A DNA stretch of 64,000 nt from Gammaproteobacteria bacterium (GTDB taxonomy: Bacteria; Pseudomonadota; Gammaproteobacteria; Pseudomonadales; Pseudohongiellaceae). The translations under genes were made by a program, and so were the position numbers. This document shows positions 30,508 to 40,046 of the stretch, in pieces. The stretch covers positions 84,007 to 148,006 of the forward strand of contig BPDI01000002.1 of NCBI GenBank assembly GCA_019654215.1, in the 5' to 3' direction. Numbering within the stretch: position 1 is the first letter of the stretch; every line of letters starts with the position of its first letter. The notes below the pieces were generated by a model, which was not told the origin of the DNA, did no database searches, and saw only the letters and a list, made by a program, of their open reading frames with translations.

Positions 30508-33201
30508 GCGGTCACTCCTTGGTAATTAATTTCTGTATTTACGTTTTTAACACCAAATTTTGGTTTAAAAATTATGATCATTGCAGGAATGAGGAAAAGG
30601 TCACAAAGCAATGCGACAAAAATTGCCATTGAACCGAAGAAACCAATCTTTGCCATCCCTAGATAATCTGAAAAACTCAGTACCGCAAATCCAAGCCCTA
30701 TAACCATCGTGGTGAACATCACAGCTTGCCCTACCTCTTTAATAGCACTTTCCAGAGCTGCTGCTATGCTTCCAGTTTTGCTTAATTCTACCCTGTAGTG
30801 AGTCATAAAATGAATGGTGTCATCTACAGCAATACCTAAAATTATAGGCGCTATTAATAGAGTGTCAGTATCCAATGGGATTCCAAAAAGCCCCATCAAC
30901 CCAAATGCCAGAAAAGCTGGTATGGCATTCGGCACCATTCCCATAGTGCCGGCTTGTAAAGATCCCAGCGAGAAAATCATAATTATGCTAACTATTAGTA
31001 AGGCCAAGGCGAAGCTATTAAACTGAGAGGTTGCAACTTCATCAGCCATTACCATTAAAGTTGCCATAGTGCCTGTTAGATTGACATCCAAGCCTGGAAA
31101 GTCGTTCTCAATTTCTGCGAACGTTTCTTGAACATCTAATGCAATGTCTTCAAAGAACTCTTTGTATTCATATGAGCCTAAATTTCTTGCCGTGACACTT
31201 ATATGTGAACGGCTGTAGTCGTCCGAAACTAAACTTCGGCGATCTTCCGGATTTGCGCTGTTGAACATGAACAATAATTGGGAAATGGCTTGGTCTGATT
31301 CCGGGATTCTATAAAATTCCGGATTATCATCGTTCATAATTTGGTTTGTATCTTTAACGATATTAGCCAAGGAATTAGTTCGACCAATAATTTCAGGGTA
31401 GCTGCTCTCGATTCGAGTCTGTAGATTATCTACCGCAGTAAGTAGCTCGGCATCGAACATCCCGTCGCTCACTTTGGTGTCGATCATTATTTCCATATTT
31501 TGAGCACCTGACATATTCTGATCGACTACTTCTACAGCGATACTTAGAGGATGATCGGCTTTAAACATTTCAGCGATGTTAGTGTCGATCAGAATTTTGG
31601 TTGCACCATATGCACAGAGAATAAATCCAGACCCGAAAATAGCTAATATTAGGTAGGGTGACCTTTCGACAATAGCAGGAACTCGTGCAAGTATTTCTTT
31701 TTGATAGTTAATAATCCAGTAAGTTAGAGCGATAACGAAATTAATAAAAGCGCCAACCATTAGGCCTAGCGACAAAAAAACTAGTAGCGCAGTGCCTGTG
31801 CCTATAAATATCTTTCTTTTAAACCTTATAGAGTTCCACTTGGCACCTAGTTTTGTTGCAAAGCTGGGGTTTTCCTTGCTTTCGGCTGCGTTGGGATGCC
31901 AGAGATCCAGTAAAACGGGGAGTAATACCATGGTAAAGAAAAATGCCAATATGACGCCGAGAGCAGACATTAAAGCGAAAACCTTAATAGGCTCTAAATT
32001 TGAGGTTGCTAGTACTGATACGCCCGCCGATGTGGTTAACGTCGTAAGTAAAATTGCTAAGCCGACTTTTTCGTAAGAATGTGAGAGAGCGGTATAATGT
32101 TCTTGCCCATCTCGCCTAAAGCTAAAATAGGCACTCATCACATGAACGCAGTCTGCAATGCCGACTGCAAAAACAAGGAGCACGGTTAGGGCAACCATTG
32201 TAGATACAGTGATGCCCATCCAGACTGTTATACCCCAACACCAAGCTACGCTAAGTGCTATAGTGACCATCGACCAGATTAAAGCGCTTCCTGAACGGAA
32301 TAAGACCCATAAAAGCAGAGAAAAAATCAATACCATCAATGTGCCCAACACTGCCATCTGGTTGAGTACGCCTTGCATTTGCCCCATCATGGAGGGCGTG
32401 CCAACCGGATAAAAGTTTAGTTCACTTGCATATTTTTGATAAACCGCAGTTAAGGCCTCGTCGAAAGAAAAGTAAGCAAGCTGGTCGGTATCCTGAAATT
32501 CAACGTCTTGAACAACAGCATTGTCATCAAAAGTGAGCTCAAAGTTTGCGAATCCATCATCCAGCTCAATACCGGCAACGTCCACGACGGGTTCGTATCC
32601 TTCTACTGGAATGGTTCCGTAATCTGTCTGGACCAGTATTGCGCCATATTCACCGTCTTCGGAGTAGAAGGCACCTATATAATCTTGCTGGTTTAAAGCT
32701 TTAGTTCTGAGCGCTTGGAGCTCAGTATCACTGGTAGGTAGCTGTCTGGGAATTAACCTGCCTGATAGCAACGTATCTCCTACACTTTCCTGGAAGCGGA
32801 TATTTGCAAGTGATTGAATTCTTCGAATATGGGACAGCTCGTCCCAGGGAATTTCAGGATATTCGTCTCTATTAAGATCTTGCCAGTTAACTAGGTCATC
32901 GGTTAATTGTTGAACTGCCGTCAAAGATTCCCGAGAGAAAACGTTCCGTCTTTCGGGGCATAAATAATAAACACTGAATCATCCCCCGAATTGTCGGCGA
33001 AACTCTCGAGTGCTACTTGGGCAGGATTTTCTTCCTCCAAGAAACTGTCAGTGGACATATCAAAAACGGTGAGGGTAAAAATCCCATAAAAAAGAAATAG
33101 CGATAAGGCGGAGAGACTAATTAGTACCTGTTTCTTATAATGCAGGATAAAGTTTGGCGTCTTTCCAAATAAATCTGTCAGTTTAGGAGAGTTTTTTCCA
33201 T
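30504..33201 (-). CDS. RND/MMPL superfamily transporter (5' frameshifts)
   Basis: Large inner-membrane exporter. The tracked ORF (30504..32924) lacks the first helix; in other frames upstream the sequence reads FILHYKKQVLISLSALSLFLFYG then TDSFLEEENPAQVALESF, and an ATG at 33201 is the probable start, after one-base corrections near 33185 and 32935. The body has two repeats of six-helix bundles with conserved acidic and histidine residues, VGIADCVHVMSAYFSFR and LGIAVDDTIHFMTHYRVEL, the second being the usual GIxVDxxIHF motif of lipid-type RND (MmpL/HpnN-like) proteins. Restored length ~900 residues. It is driven by proton flux and probably moves a lipid, with the LolA-like and barrel proteins encoded next. 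Confidence 0.85.
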
Positions 33202-33280
33202 AGTCAAATCCGTTAGTCCGTTTTCCGTTTTATTTACTTTGGGTTTTAGGAATAGGCTTTGTGTCTTATAGCAATGGGCT

Positions 33281-33597
33281 CTAGTCCGGGCAGCGATAAA
33301 CACCGAAAGACTGCCTTCCTTCTTCTATCACCGATTCGGGAACAATGACGTTGCCGCCAAGGTCGCCAGCTTCATTACGAGCTAAACGGATCAGTTCATC
33401 TTGCAACCGCTCTCCGCCACGCTCAACAACTACCAAGCGACTTAGGTTTGGGCCTGAGCGCTGCCAACACGCTGGCAATTGGCGGTCTCATTACCAGACG
33501 CTAATCTCACGGGCTCTCCTTCACTAGTTACCTGCACCCAGCTATTACAGCTACTTAAAATAACTAGAAGCGAAGAAAAGAGAATTATGCGATTCAT
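33281..33597 (-). CDS. DUF4156-like lipoprotein (frameshifted)
   Basis: Assembled from two frames. The start at 33597 gives a lipoprotein signal (NRIILFSSLLVILSSC), then NSWVQVTSEGEPVRLASGNETANCQRVGSAQAQT. After a one-base shift near 33450 it continues LSRLVVVERGGERLQDELIRLARNEAGDLGGNVIVPESV and ends GVYRCPD at 33281, total ~105 residues. The pattern WV..T.EGE.V......C..VG and late N-E-A...GGN resembles the small DUF4156 lipoproteins. Role unknown. It stands between the RND operon and the divergent FAD oxidase gene. Confidence 0.65.
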
Positions 33598-33756
33598 ATT
33601 TGGCTCCGAGCGATTTAATAGATAAATGAAATCGGAAGTTATTTTACCAGTTTTATTAGCAGTTGCGGACATCTTCTGCTGAGTCGATTCATCCCTTAGA
33701 TGAAGGGCTAGTATGGTACCATCCGGTGTTTTTCGAAACTTGTCTGAGATTACAAA

Positions 33757-35152
33757 ATGGCAATTATAGAAGACTCTGAACTTATTGATCAGCTGAAGGA
33801 TATTGTTGGTCCTAGCGGTTATCGCGAAGCCGAAGATATCGATATCAAAAACTACAAGGACATGATGGGGGCTCGTTCCATTAAACCACCCTTGTTGTTG
33901 CGACCGCAGAGCACCCAAGAAGTTTCTCAGATTTTAAGAGCGTGCAATGATGCCAAGCAACCCATCACTCCGCAGGGAGGAATGACCGGACTTGTTTCTG
34001 GTGCTGCTCCTCTAGGTGGTGAGATCGTACTGAGCTTTGAACGTATGAAGCAGGTGGTAGAGGTGGACAAATTTACCTCAACCATGACGGTTCAGGCTGG
34101 AGTGGAATTGCAAACCATTCAGGAAACCGCTGAGGAAAATAATTTGTTGTTTCCGTTAGATCTCGGTGCCAGGGGTAGCTGCACTATCGGCGGCAATCTG
34201 GCTACCAATGCTGGCGGTAATCGAGTTATTCGATACGGTATGATTCGCGACATGGTCATTGGTGTAGAAGCAGTGCTTGCGGATGGCAGTGTAATCGAAG
34301 GTCTGCACAAGCTGCGTAAAAACAACACTGGTTATGATTTGAAGCAACTATTTATTGGCAGTGAAGGTACGTTGGGAGTTATTACCAAGGCTGTATTAAA
34401 GCTTGCCCCTAAACCTAATAGTCAAGCTGTCGCCTTATGCGGAGTAAAAAGTTTTGATGAGGTTGCGAATTTTCTTGTGCATGCTCAGTCGAGTTTAGGC
34501 TCTAACTTAAGCGCATTTGAAGTCTTGTGGAATAACACCTACGCATTAATTGATGAATATGTTCCCAGCGTTAACGTGCCACTTCCCGATTCCTATGGTT
34601 TTTATGTACTGATTGAAAGCATGGGATCGAATACCGAAAGAGATCTTGAGCTATTTCTGGATTGCCTTAATCAGGCTAATGAGCAGGGACTAATAGAGGA
34701 GGTCGTTGTTGCAGATTCCGATGCCAAGATTAAAAAAATCTGGGATGTTCGTGACGGTGCTGCAGAAGTAATTGGTGCCGGATATATGCATGCCTTCGAT
34801 GTTTCACTCAATATTGATGCCATGGGTTACTTCGGGGAAGAAGTAGAAAAACGTATTCGGGAAAAATTTGAAGATACGACTATTGGGCTTTTTTGGGCAT
34901 GTCGGTGACGGTAATGTACACATTATTGTCAACGTCGGGCCAGAAACTCGAAACGTGCATCTTGATATAGACGAAATTGTTTATGCTTTGATCAAGGAAT
35001 TGAATGGTTCTATATCTGCAGAGCATGGAATTGGCATAATGAAGAAACAGTTTTTAAACTACAGCAAGAGCGATCCTGAAATTGGTTTAATGAAGACGCT
35101 TAAACAAACAATGGATCCCAACGGGATATTGTCCCCAGGAAGAATTTTTTAG
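33757..35152 (+). CDS. FAD-linked oxidase (D-2-hydroxyacid dehydrogenase/GlcD-like), frameshifted
   Basis: Flavoprotein of the VAO/PCMH family that oxidises D-lactate, glycolate or D-2-hydroxyglutarate-like acids. The FAD domain has TPQGGMTGLVSGAAPLGG and ARGSCTIGGNLATNAGGNRVIRYG, with LKQLFIGSEGTLGVIT. The tracked ORF breaks at about 34890 (..TTIGLF); the next frame continues GHVGDGNVHIIVNVG, ISAEHGIGIMKKQFL and MDPNGILSPGRIF, the C-terminal domain typical of the family. One inserted base (tttt) explains the break. Restored length ~464 residues, normal. It is followed after nine bases by an SDR gene on the same strand, so a short oxidative operon is likely. Confidence 0.88.
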
Positions 35153-35161
35153 GAGTGGTAA

Positions 35162-35887
35162 ATGACCGATAATAATCTATCAGGCAAAAATGTTGTAATC
35201 ATCGGTGGCACTGCTGGCATCGGGCTCGCTACTGCGATTGCTGCCAGTGAAATGGGTGCGAATGTCTGGGCGGCCGGGCGCGGTGAAACTAACATTGAAA
35301 ACGCCAAAGCTTCGAGCAATGGTAAATTTGAAGTAAGACAGGCAGATACTCACAACGCCAATCAGTTACACGATATTTTTAAAGAAGCGGGCACTGTCGA
35401 TCATCTGGTTTCAGCTGCAATCGGTGGGGAACGCACCCTAAAGCCTTTTGTCGAACAATCCGAAGAGCAATTTCAGGCGGCTTATGGCAAGTTGTGGGGC
35501 TATGCCAAAGTAGTACGGGAAGGACATTCCTATGTGCCCGAAGATGGCGCTATAACTTTGGTGAGCGGATCCCCTGCAAGAAAAATTTCACCGAGCACGT
35601 CAGCGTTAAGTTGTGTAGGGGGAGCCGTGGAAAACATGGTGCGCTGTCTTGCTGTAGAATTGGCACCAATACGAGTAAATGTAGTGTCACCTGGTACTAT
35701 CTCAACGGCAATGTTCGATCATTTTGGTGATGATAAAGAAGAAAAACTGAAAGCTGCGACTCAAGGACATCTAATTAACCGAGCAGGAACCGCCGAAGAA
35801 GTTGCAGAAGGACTAATTTTTGTAATGAACAATCGCTTTGTAACTGGAACGACTGTCGAGATCGATGGTGGCCGAATTTTAAGCTAA
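35162..35887 (+). CDS. Short-chain dehydrogenase/reductase, atypical active site
   Basis: 241-residue Rossmann protein. The nucleotide site is GGTAGIG (residues 15-21), and the C-terminal part has LAVELAPIRVNVVSPGTIST and VTGTTVEIDGGRIL, so the SDR fold is clear. The usual catalytic YxxxK is not visible: the matching region reads STSALSCVGGAVENMVRCLAVE, with serine where tyrosine is expected and no lysine four residues on. A subfamily with this loss exists, and the chemistry may be different or absent. The gene has GGAG-type SD sequence (aggagtggta) and lies between the FAD oxidase and the nitroreductase. Confidence 0.82.
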   Translation: MTDNNLSGKNVVIIGGTAGIGLATAIAASEMGANVWAAGRGETNIENAKASSNGKFEVRQADTHNANQLHDIFKEAGTVDHLVSAAIGGERTLKPFVEQSEEQFQAAYGKLWGYAKVVREGHSYVPEDGAITLVSGSPARKISPSTSALSCVGGAVENMVRCLAVELAPIRVNVVSPGTISTAMFDHFGDDKEEKLKAATQGHLINRAGTAEEVAEGLIFVMNNRFVTGTTVEIDGGRILS

Positions 35888-35965
35888 CTAGCCGCGCTCG
35901 CGACGCTGGTGAATCTCAGTATTGATATTTTTAATTATTAGATAAAATTATTTGGTACGCATTTA

Positions 35966-36685
35966 ATGAATAACATGAACACTAAATCGGAAGTAGCAGA
36001 ATCTGTAGTAACTGACCCAGACATGAGTCTGATCGATGCGATTTATGGACGCAGGTCAGTTAGAGGATTTTTGGATAAGGAAATCCCTAAGGATGTACTT
36101 AATCGGGTTTTTGAAATCGCACAAAAATCACCATCAAATTGTAACGTGCAACCTTGGAAAGTATATGTTGCTTCTGGCGAATTAAAAGAGCGACTCAAGA
36201 AGCAAATGGTAGAGAAGGTTGTTTCTGGTGTTGAAGCGAATCCGGATTATCCCTATCGCAGTACTTTTGAAAATGAATATCGCAAGCGGCAGGTAGAGTG
36301 TGCTGTTGCGCTTTATTCGTCGATGGATATTGGCCGAGATGATAAAGAAGGACGTATGCGTGCCTCTTTAAGAAACTTCGAATTCTTTGATGCCCCCTAT
36401 ATTGCATTTATTGGAATGGATCCATCGTTTGGAACCACAGTTGCATTAGATGTAGGCATGTGGGCTCAATCCCTAATGCTGACCATGGTTAGTTTCGGAA
36501 TTCATAGTTGTCCAATGGGCACTATGCGTAACTATCCTGATTTGGTTCGTGACGCGTTTGATATCCAGGATGAACACAAATCTTATTCGGGATAAGCTTG
36601 GTTAGAAGACGCGGATGTATCTGCGAATAATACCCGCACTACTCGTGAAGAAATTTCAGCGAATATAACGTTTCGATCAAGCTAG
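35966..36685 (+). CDS. Nitroreductase family protein (C-terminal frameshift)
   Basis: FMN-dependent NAD(P)H oxidoreductase. The N-terminus shows the family pattern YGRRSVRGFLDKEIPKDVLNRVFEIAQKSPSNCNVQPWKVYVASG (FMN phosphate RRSxR and SNxQPW), and the middle has LDVGMWAQSLMLTMVSFGIHSCPMG. The tracked ORF ends at 36595 after HKSYSG. Two one-base shifts restore ILFGISLG and LEDADVSANNTRTTREEISANITF, ending at 36685, giving ~239 residues and the family C-terminus. It may reduce nitroaromatic or quinone-type compounds; the native substrate is unknown. A pseudo-receiver gene follows after seven bases. Confidence 0.85.
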
Positions 36686-36692
36686 AAACTTT

Positions 36693-37178
36693 ATGGGCTT
36701 TAAACCTGTCGTATTGTTTTATGATTTAAACAATGAACTCGTGGATGAGTGTGCTCACCTTTTGGGCAGACTGGTCTCTTTACTACTATCAACACTTACA
36801 ACGAAGCCAATGCATTGGAAGCTATGCAAACATAAATCGCGGCTTCAGTTTGTTAACCAATCGTTTGTCCTGCGTGATAACCGGGTGGAACAGTTACAAG
36901 AAGCCCCGCGACAATTTCTCTTCTCGATTCGCGGTGAAGAAAATCGTAGTCCTTTTCGAGGTCCGACCCCGATAATAATCATTACTGAAGACCACCGCAC
37001 GGATCTAAAGCAAATTGCACTTGATCCTACTGATGGTAATGTCGCTGCATACCTCCACGTTGATAATTTCCACGACATCATCGTCGATACGTTGAACAAA
37101 GTTGTGTTCGGTAATCGCGCGCAAGAGATGAACTCTATAGCTTACGCACAATTGCAACAGGAAAATCACCCCGAATAG
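36693..37178 (+). CDS. Degenerate receiver-like protein (frameshifted)
   Basis: The track gives 161 residues whose ends read like a receiver-type fold, GFKPVVLFYDLNNELVDECAHLL at the start and GPTPIIIITEDHRTDLKQIALDPTDGNVAAYLHVDNFHDII near the end. The middle of the tracked frame looks random. Other frames give the missing part: TGLFTTINTYNEANALEAMQT and NRGFSLLTNRLSCVITGW. So at least two compensating indels are present. The expected phosphoacceptor aspartate position reads CVITGW, so phosphorylation is unlikely if the alignment is right. This may be a pseudo-receiver adaptor. The family assignment is inferred from alternating hydrophobic strands and is weak. Confidence 0.45.
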   Translation: MGFKPVVLFYDLNNELVDECAHLLGRLVSLLLSTLTTKPMHWKLCKHKSRLQFVNQSFVLRDNRVEQLQEAPRQFLFSIRGEENRSPFRGPTPIIIITEDHRTDLKQIALDPTDGNVAAYLHVDNFHDIIVDTLNKVVFGNRAQEMNSIAYAQLQQENHPE

Positions 37179-37281
37179 CTCTCCATCACCTCACTGATGC
37201 TGGTTGACCCACTTTGGCTAGGGGCGTAGCATCGGTATGAATCAAAATTTTTAAGTAAAAGACTTCAATTGGAGGTTGAGA

Positions 37282-38115
37282 ATGAAGCGAATAACTACTT
37301 TAGTTATGGCCACAGTCATTGTCCTCGGTGGCAGCTTTGCGAGCGCTCAGGAAAACGAGGGGAAATTTGTGCGCTATTCCATGAATGATGGTGAGATCTA
37401 CTGGGGAATGATTCATGGTGACACTGTGTGGCAGTTGGCGGGAGCTCCCTATGAAACTATGGAGCATACCGGACTAACTCACCCACAGGATTCCGTGAAA
37501 CTGGAAGCACCAGTGGATCCCACACTGGTATTCATGACTGCATTTAATTTCCGCAGCCATATAACGGGTGAACCGGCAGAGTACCCAGGGCTGTTTGTCG
37601 TGCCTCCAAGTTCGATCGTTGGTCCGCAAGATCCAATCGTTCGTCCAGCCGAATCACAAAATCTTCATTACGAAGCAGAAATGGCGGTAGTAATCGGTAA
37701 GACCGCAGAAAATGTTTCAGTAGAAGATGCTCATGAATATATTTTCGGAGTAACTGCTGGCAATGACGTCAGTGAACGAGCATGGCAGGGTGGCGACATT
37801 CAGTGGGTTCGGGCAAAAGGATCTCGGGGATTCAACGCAGTAGGACCTTATTTAGTAAAGGATGCAGATCATAAGAATCTTCAGATCACTGGCCGCCATA
37901 ATGGAGAAGTAGTACAAACTCAAAATAGTAATGATTTGATATTTAACATGGAACAGATGGTAAGTTATATTTCTCAGTACTTTACGCTTCAGCCAGGTGA
38001 TATGATCTGGTCAGGAACAATGGGTAGTACTCGAGCTATGGTTCCTGGTGATGTCTATGAAGTTGAAATTGAAAATGTTGGAGTGCTTCGCAACGAAGTT
38101 GTTCAGGGTAATTAA
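37282..38115 (+). CDS. Exported fumarylacetoacetate hydrolase (FAH) family protein
   Basis: The ATG at 37282 is chosen because GGAGG lies six bases upstream; the track starts at an upstream TTG. The first residues are a clear signal peptide (RITTLVMATVIVLGGSFASAQ), so the enzyme should be periplasmic, which is unusual for this family. The FAH core is complete: NFRSHI, LHYEAEMAVVIGK (metal-binding glutamates), FGVTAGNDVSERAWQ (aspartate), WVRAKGSRGFNAVGP and PGDMIWSGTMGSTRAMVPGD. Family members hydrolyse or decarboxylate beta-diketo acids in aromatic degradation using Mg2+ or Mn2+. The substrate is unknown. A strong terminator follows 57 bases after the stop. Confidence 0.85.
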   Translation: MKRITTLVMATVIVLGGSFASAQENEGKFVRYSMNDGEIYWGMIHGDTVWQLAGAPYETMEHTGLTHPQDSVKLEAPVDPTLVFMTAFNFRSHITGEPAEYPGLFVVPPSSIVGPQDPIVRPAESQNLHYEAEMAVVIGKTAENVSVEDAHEYIFGVTAGNDVSERAWQGGDIQWVRAKGSRGFNAVGPYLVKDADHKNLQITGRHNGEVVQTQNSNDLIFNMEQMVSYISQYFTLQPGDMIWSGTMGSTRAMVPGDVYEVEIENVGVLRNEVVQGN

Positions 38116-38171
38116 CCAAATAAAGGTTTGAGCATTTCAATTATTAGTTAATCGACAGCGCAAAGAAAGTA

Positions 38172-38206
38172 AAACCCGGCCTCTGCAAAGTGGTCGGGTT
38201 TTTGTT
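38172..38206 (+). terminator. Rho-independent terminator after the FAH gene
   Basis: The inverted repeat aaacccggcc ... ggtcgggttt (one G.T pair) has a 10-base loop and is followed by ttttg. It lies between the plus-strand FAH gene and the minus-strand VOC gene, so it may serve both directions. Confidence 0.8.
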
Positions 38207-38233
38207 GCAAGTAACTAAGTTTTATTCGGCTTA

Positions 38234-38605
38234 TTACGACATACAGTATACACATAGCTTATTGCCATCTAGATCTCGAAAGTACCCAGCGTAAAAACCG
38301 CTGTCTCCCCGTGGGCCGGGGCCGCCTTCATCATTCGCACCGAGCTCCATTGCTTTGGCATAGATTGATTCCACTTTAGTAGTGGAATCAACGACCAGTG
38401 CAACCATTGCTCCATTGCCGACAGTGGCGGCATTGCCATCGAATGGTTTAGTGATAGATAACCCAGGTAGTTTCGGATTGGTGGCCCAGGCGATAAAGGA
38501 TTCCATTTCCATAAAACGACTCGCACCCAACTCTGCTAATAGGGCATCGTAAAACGCCGCCGATTTTTCTATATCGTTGCTTCCGAGTGTTATGTATCCA
38601 ATCAT
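38234..38605 (-). CDS. VOC family (glyoxalase/bleomycin-resistance fold) protein
   Basis: 123 residues, the usual length for a single-chain VOC protein with two beta-alpha-beta-beta-beta modules. The start MIGYITLGSNDIEKSAAFYDALLAELGA is typical, as is the C-terminal YAGYFRDLDGNKLCVYC. A strong SD (GGAGGAGA) precedes the ATG. Members bind a metal or a small molecule and may act as dioxygenases, isomerases or resistance proteins; nothing here fixes the function. It lies 35 bases downstream of tag on the same strand. Confidence 0.8.
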   Translation of the reverse strand: MIGYITLGSNDIEKSAAFYDALLAELGASRFMEMESFIAWATNPKLPGLSITKPFDGNAATVGNGAMVALVVDSTTKVESIYAKAMELGANDEGGPGPRGDSGFYAGYFRDLDGNKLCVYCMS

Positions 38606-38640
38606 ATTATTCTCCTCCAGGTTCTAGATGTTTGTTTAAT

Positions 38641-39207
38641 TCAGCTTTTCAATTGTTTGTAACGAAAACAATTATGTGTATGGTCATTGACTAAGCCAGC
38701 AGCTTGCATATACGCATAGCAAATAGTGCTGCCGACAAATTTGAAGCCACGCTTTTTGAGGTCCTTTGACATGGCATCACTTTCCGATGTCGTGGCCGGT
38801 ACTTGTTTTTCAGTTTTGTATTTGCCATCAATTGTCTCTCCATTGACAAATGACCAGATATATTTTTCAAAACTTCCAAATTCTTTTTGAATAGCAAGAA
38901 AGGCTTTCGCGTTAGTGCGGATGGAGTAAAGTTTTAATCGATTACGAATTAAACCAGGATCCTGCAATAGATTTTCAATTGTGCCATCAGTTAGTCGCGC
39001 GACTTTGTTAACGTCGAAATTCTTAAAGCATTTCCTATAATGATTGCGCTTCTTGAGTACCGTAATCCAGCTTAACCCAGCCTGCTGGCCTTCAAGACAT
39101 AGAAATTCAAACAGTAATTGATCGTCTCGAATCGGAACTCCCCACTCGTCATCGTGATAGGCAATATAATCAGGGTCATTCCCTGCCCACCAACAACGTT
39201 CTGGCAT
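38641..39207 (-). CDS. tag: DNA-3-methyladenine glycosylase I
   Basis: Base-excision repair enzyme that removes 3-methyladenine from alkylated DNA. It matches Tag across its length: start ERCWWAGNDPDYIAYHDDEWG, LFEFLCLEGQQAGLSWITVLKKR (catalytic glutamate in CLEG), VNKVARLTDGTIENLLQDPGLIRNRLKL, GFKFVGSTICYAYMQAAGLVNDHTHNC. The zinc ligands (Cys near the start, His in YHDDEW, His and Cys in HTHNC) are present. At 188 residues it has the normal length and the frame is intact. The neighbouring VOC gene may be co-transcribed. Confidence 0.95.
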   Translation of the reverse strand: MPERCWWAGNDPDYIAYHDDEWGVPIRDDQLLFEFLCLEGQQAGLSWITVLKKRNHYRKCFKNFDVNKVARLTDGTIENLLQDPGLIRNRLKLYSIRTNAKAFLAIQKEFGSFEKYIWSFVNGETIDGKYKTEKQVPATTSESDAMSKDLKKRGFKFVGSTICYAYMQAAGLVNDHTHNCFRYKQLKS

Positions 39208-39421
39208 TAGATTCTTCGCTCCTGTATCAGTTGATTTTCTTGCTTTAATCTTTGATCGTCAGGGCGCTCATGCTAGCAATGGAATACTGCAAAGTCGTTA
39301 CTTATTGGCCTCGGGGCAAAAGCGGCTGGAAGTATTCTTGCCCGGGTAGTGGCAGAGAGTTTTTTCGGCAGCGAATTGAGTGAGAATCTATCCAGAACTT
39401 AATAATAAGGAGGGTAGAGTA

Positions 39422-39858
39422 GTGATTACTCTAAATCGTGCAAGACTATTAGTCATGTTTCTTTTATTGAGTGTGCCGGATTAGTTGGTGCGCAAGATAA
39501 AAGCTTTATCAATCCAAGTCATGCTTCCGGTGATGGCCCGCCGTTTAGTGGCGCAGTCATGGTGGGAGACACTTTATATTTAGCAGGTATGTTGGGCTTA
39601 GATAATGGTCAGGTTCCTAATACACCTGAGGAAGAAGCCGTCTTATATGGAGCAATTCAAAGCCACATTAGAAGAGGCTGGTATGCCCATGGATGATCTG
39701 GTAAGCGTTACTATCTATTGTTCTGATGTTTCTCACTATGCGGCGTTTAACAGTGTCTATCGACCTATTTACAGGTAATTATCCAGCCCGGCCTTCATTG
39801 GGTCAGGTAACTTGCTATTCGATGCCCGTTTGAAATGCAGGGTATTGCCTCTAAATAA
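39422..39858 (+). CDS. Exported RidA (YjgF/UK114) family protein, heavily frameshifted
   Basis: Not in the ORF track. Reading across frames gives a signal peptide (RARLLVMFLLLSVP..LVGAQ), then SFINPSHASGDGPPFSGAVMVGDTLYLAGMLGLDNGQVPNTPEEEA, FKATLEEAGMPMDDLVSVTIYCSDVSHYAAFNSVYR, LFTGNYPARPSLGQ and FEMQGIASK before TAA at 39858. The LAGMLG, EEAGM..DLV..T and YPARP motifs are diagnostic of RidA proteins, which deaminate reactive enamines/imines. About four to six indels are needed. The start is a GTG at 39422 eight bases after AAGGAGGG. An exported RidA is unusual; exported paralogues with related functions are known in some bacteria. A decayed pseudogene is possible. Confidence 0.7.
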
Positions 39859-40046
39859 TCTCTAGTTTGCGACCTAAAAAGGAATTTTTGGTCGCAGATT
39901 ACTATCTCACTTTCTACAGTAACAAACTATTACAACTCAGCCCTTCAGCTCCCCGGAAGTGGTTGATATTGGTCTATGTTTCAACTACTGTACGCGATTT
40001 TGTTGGCATCAAACCGGGCCAGAATAATTTCTAGATTCAGATAAAT

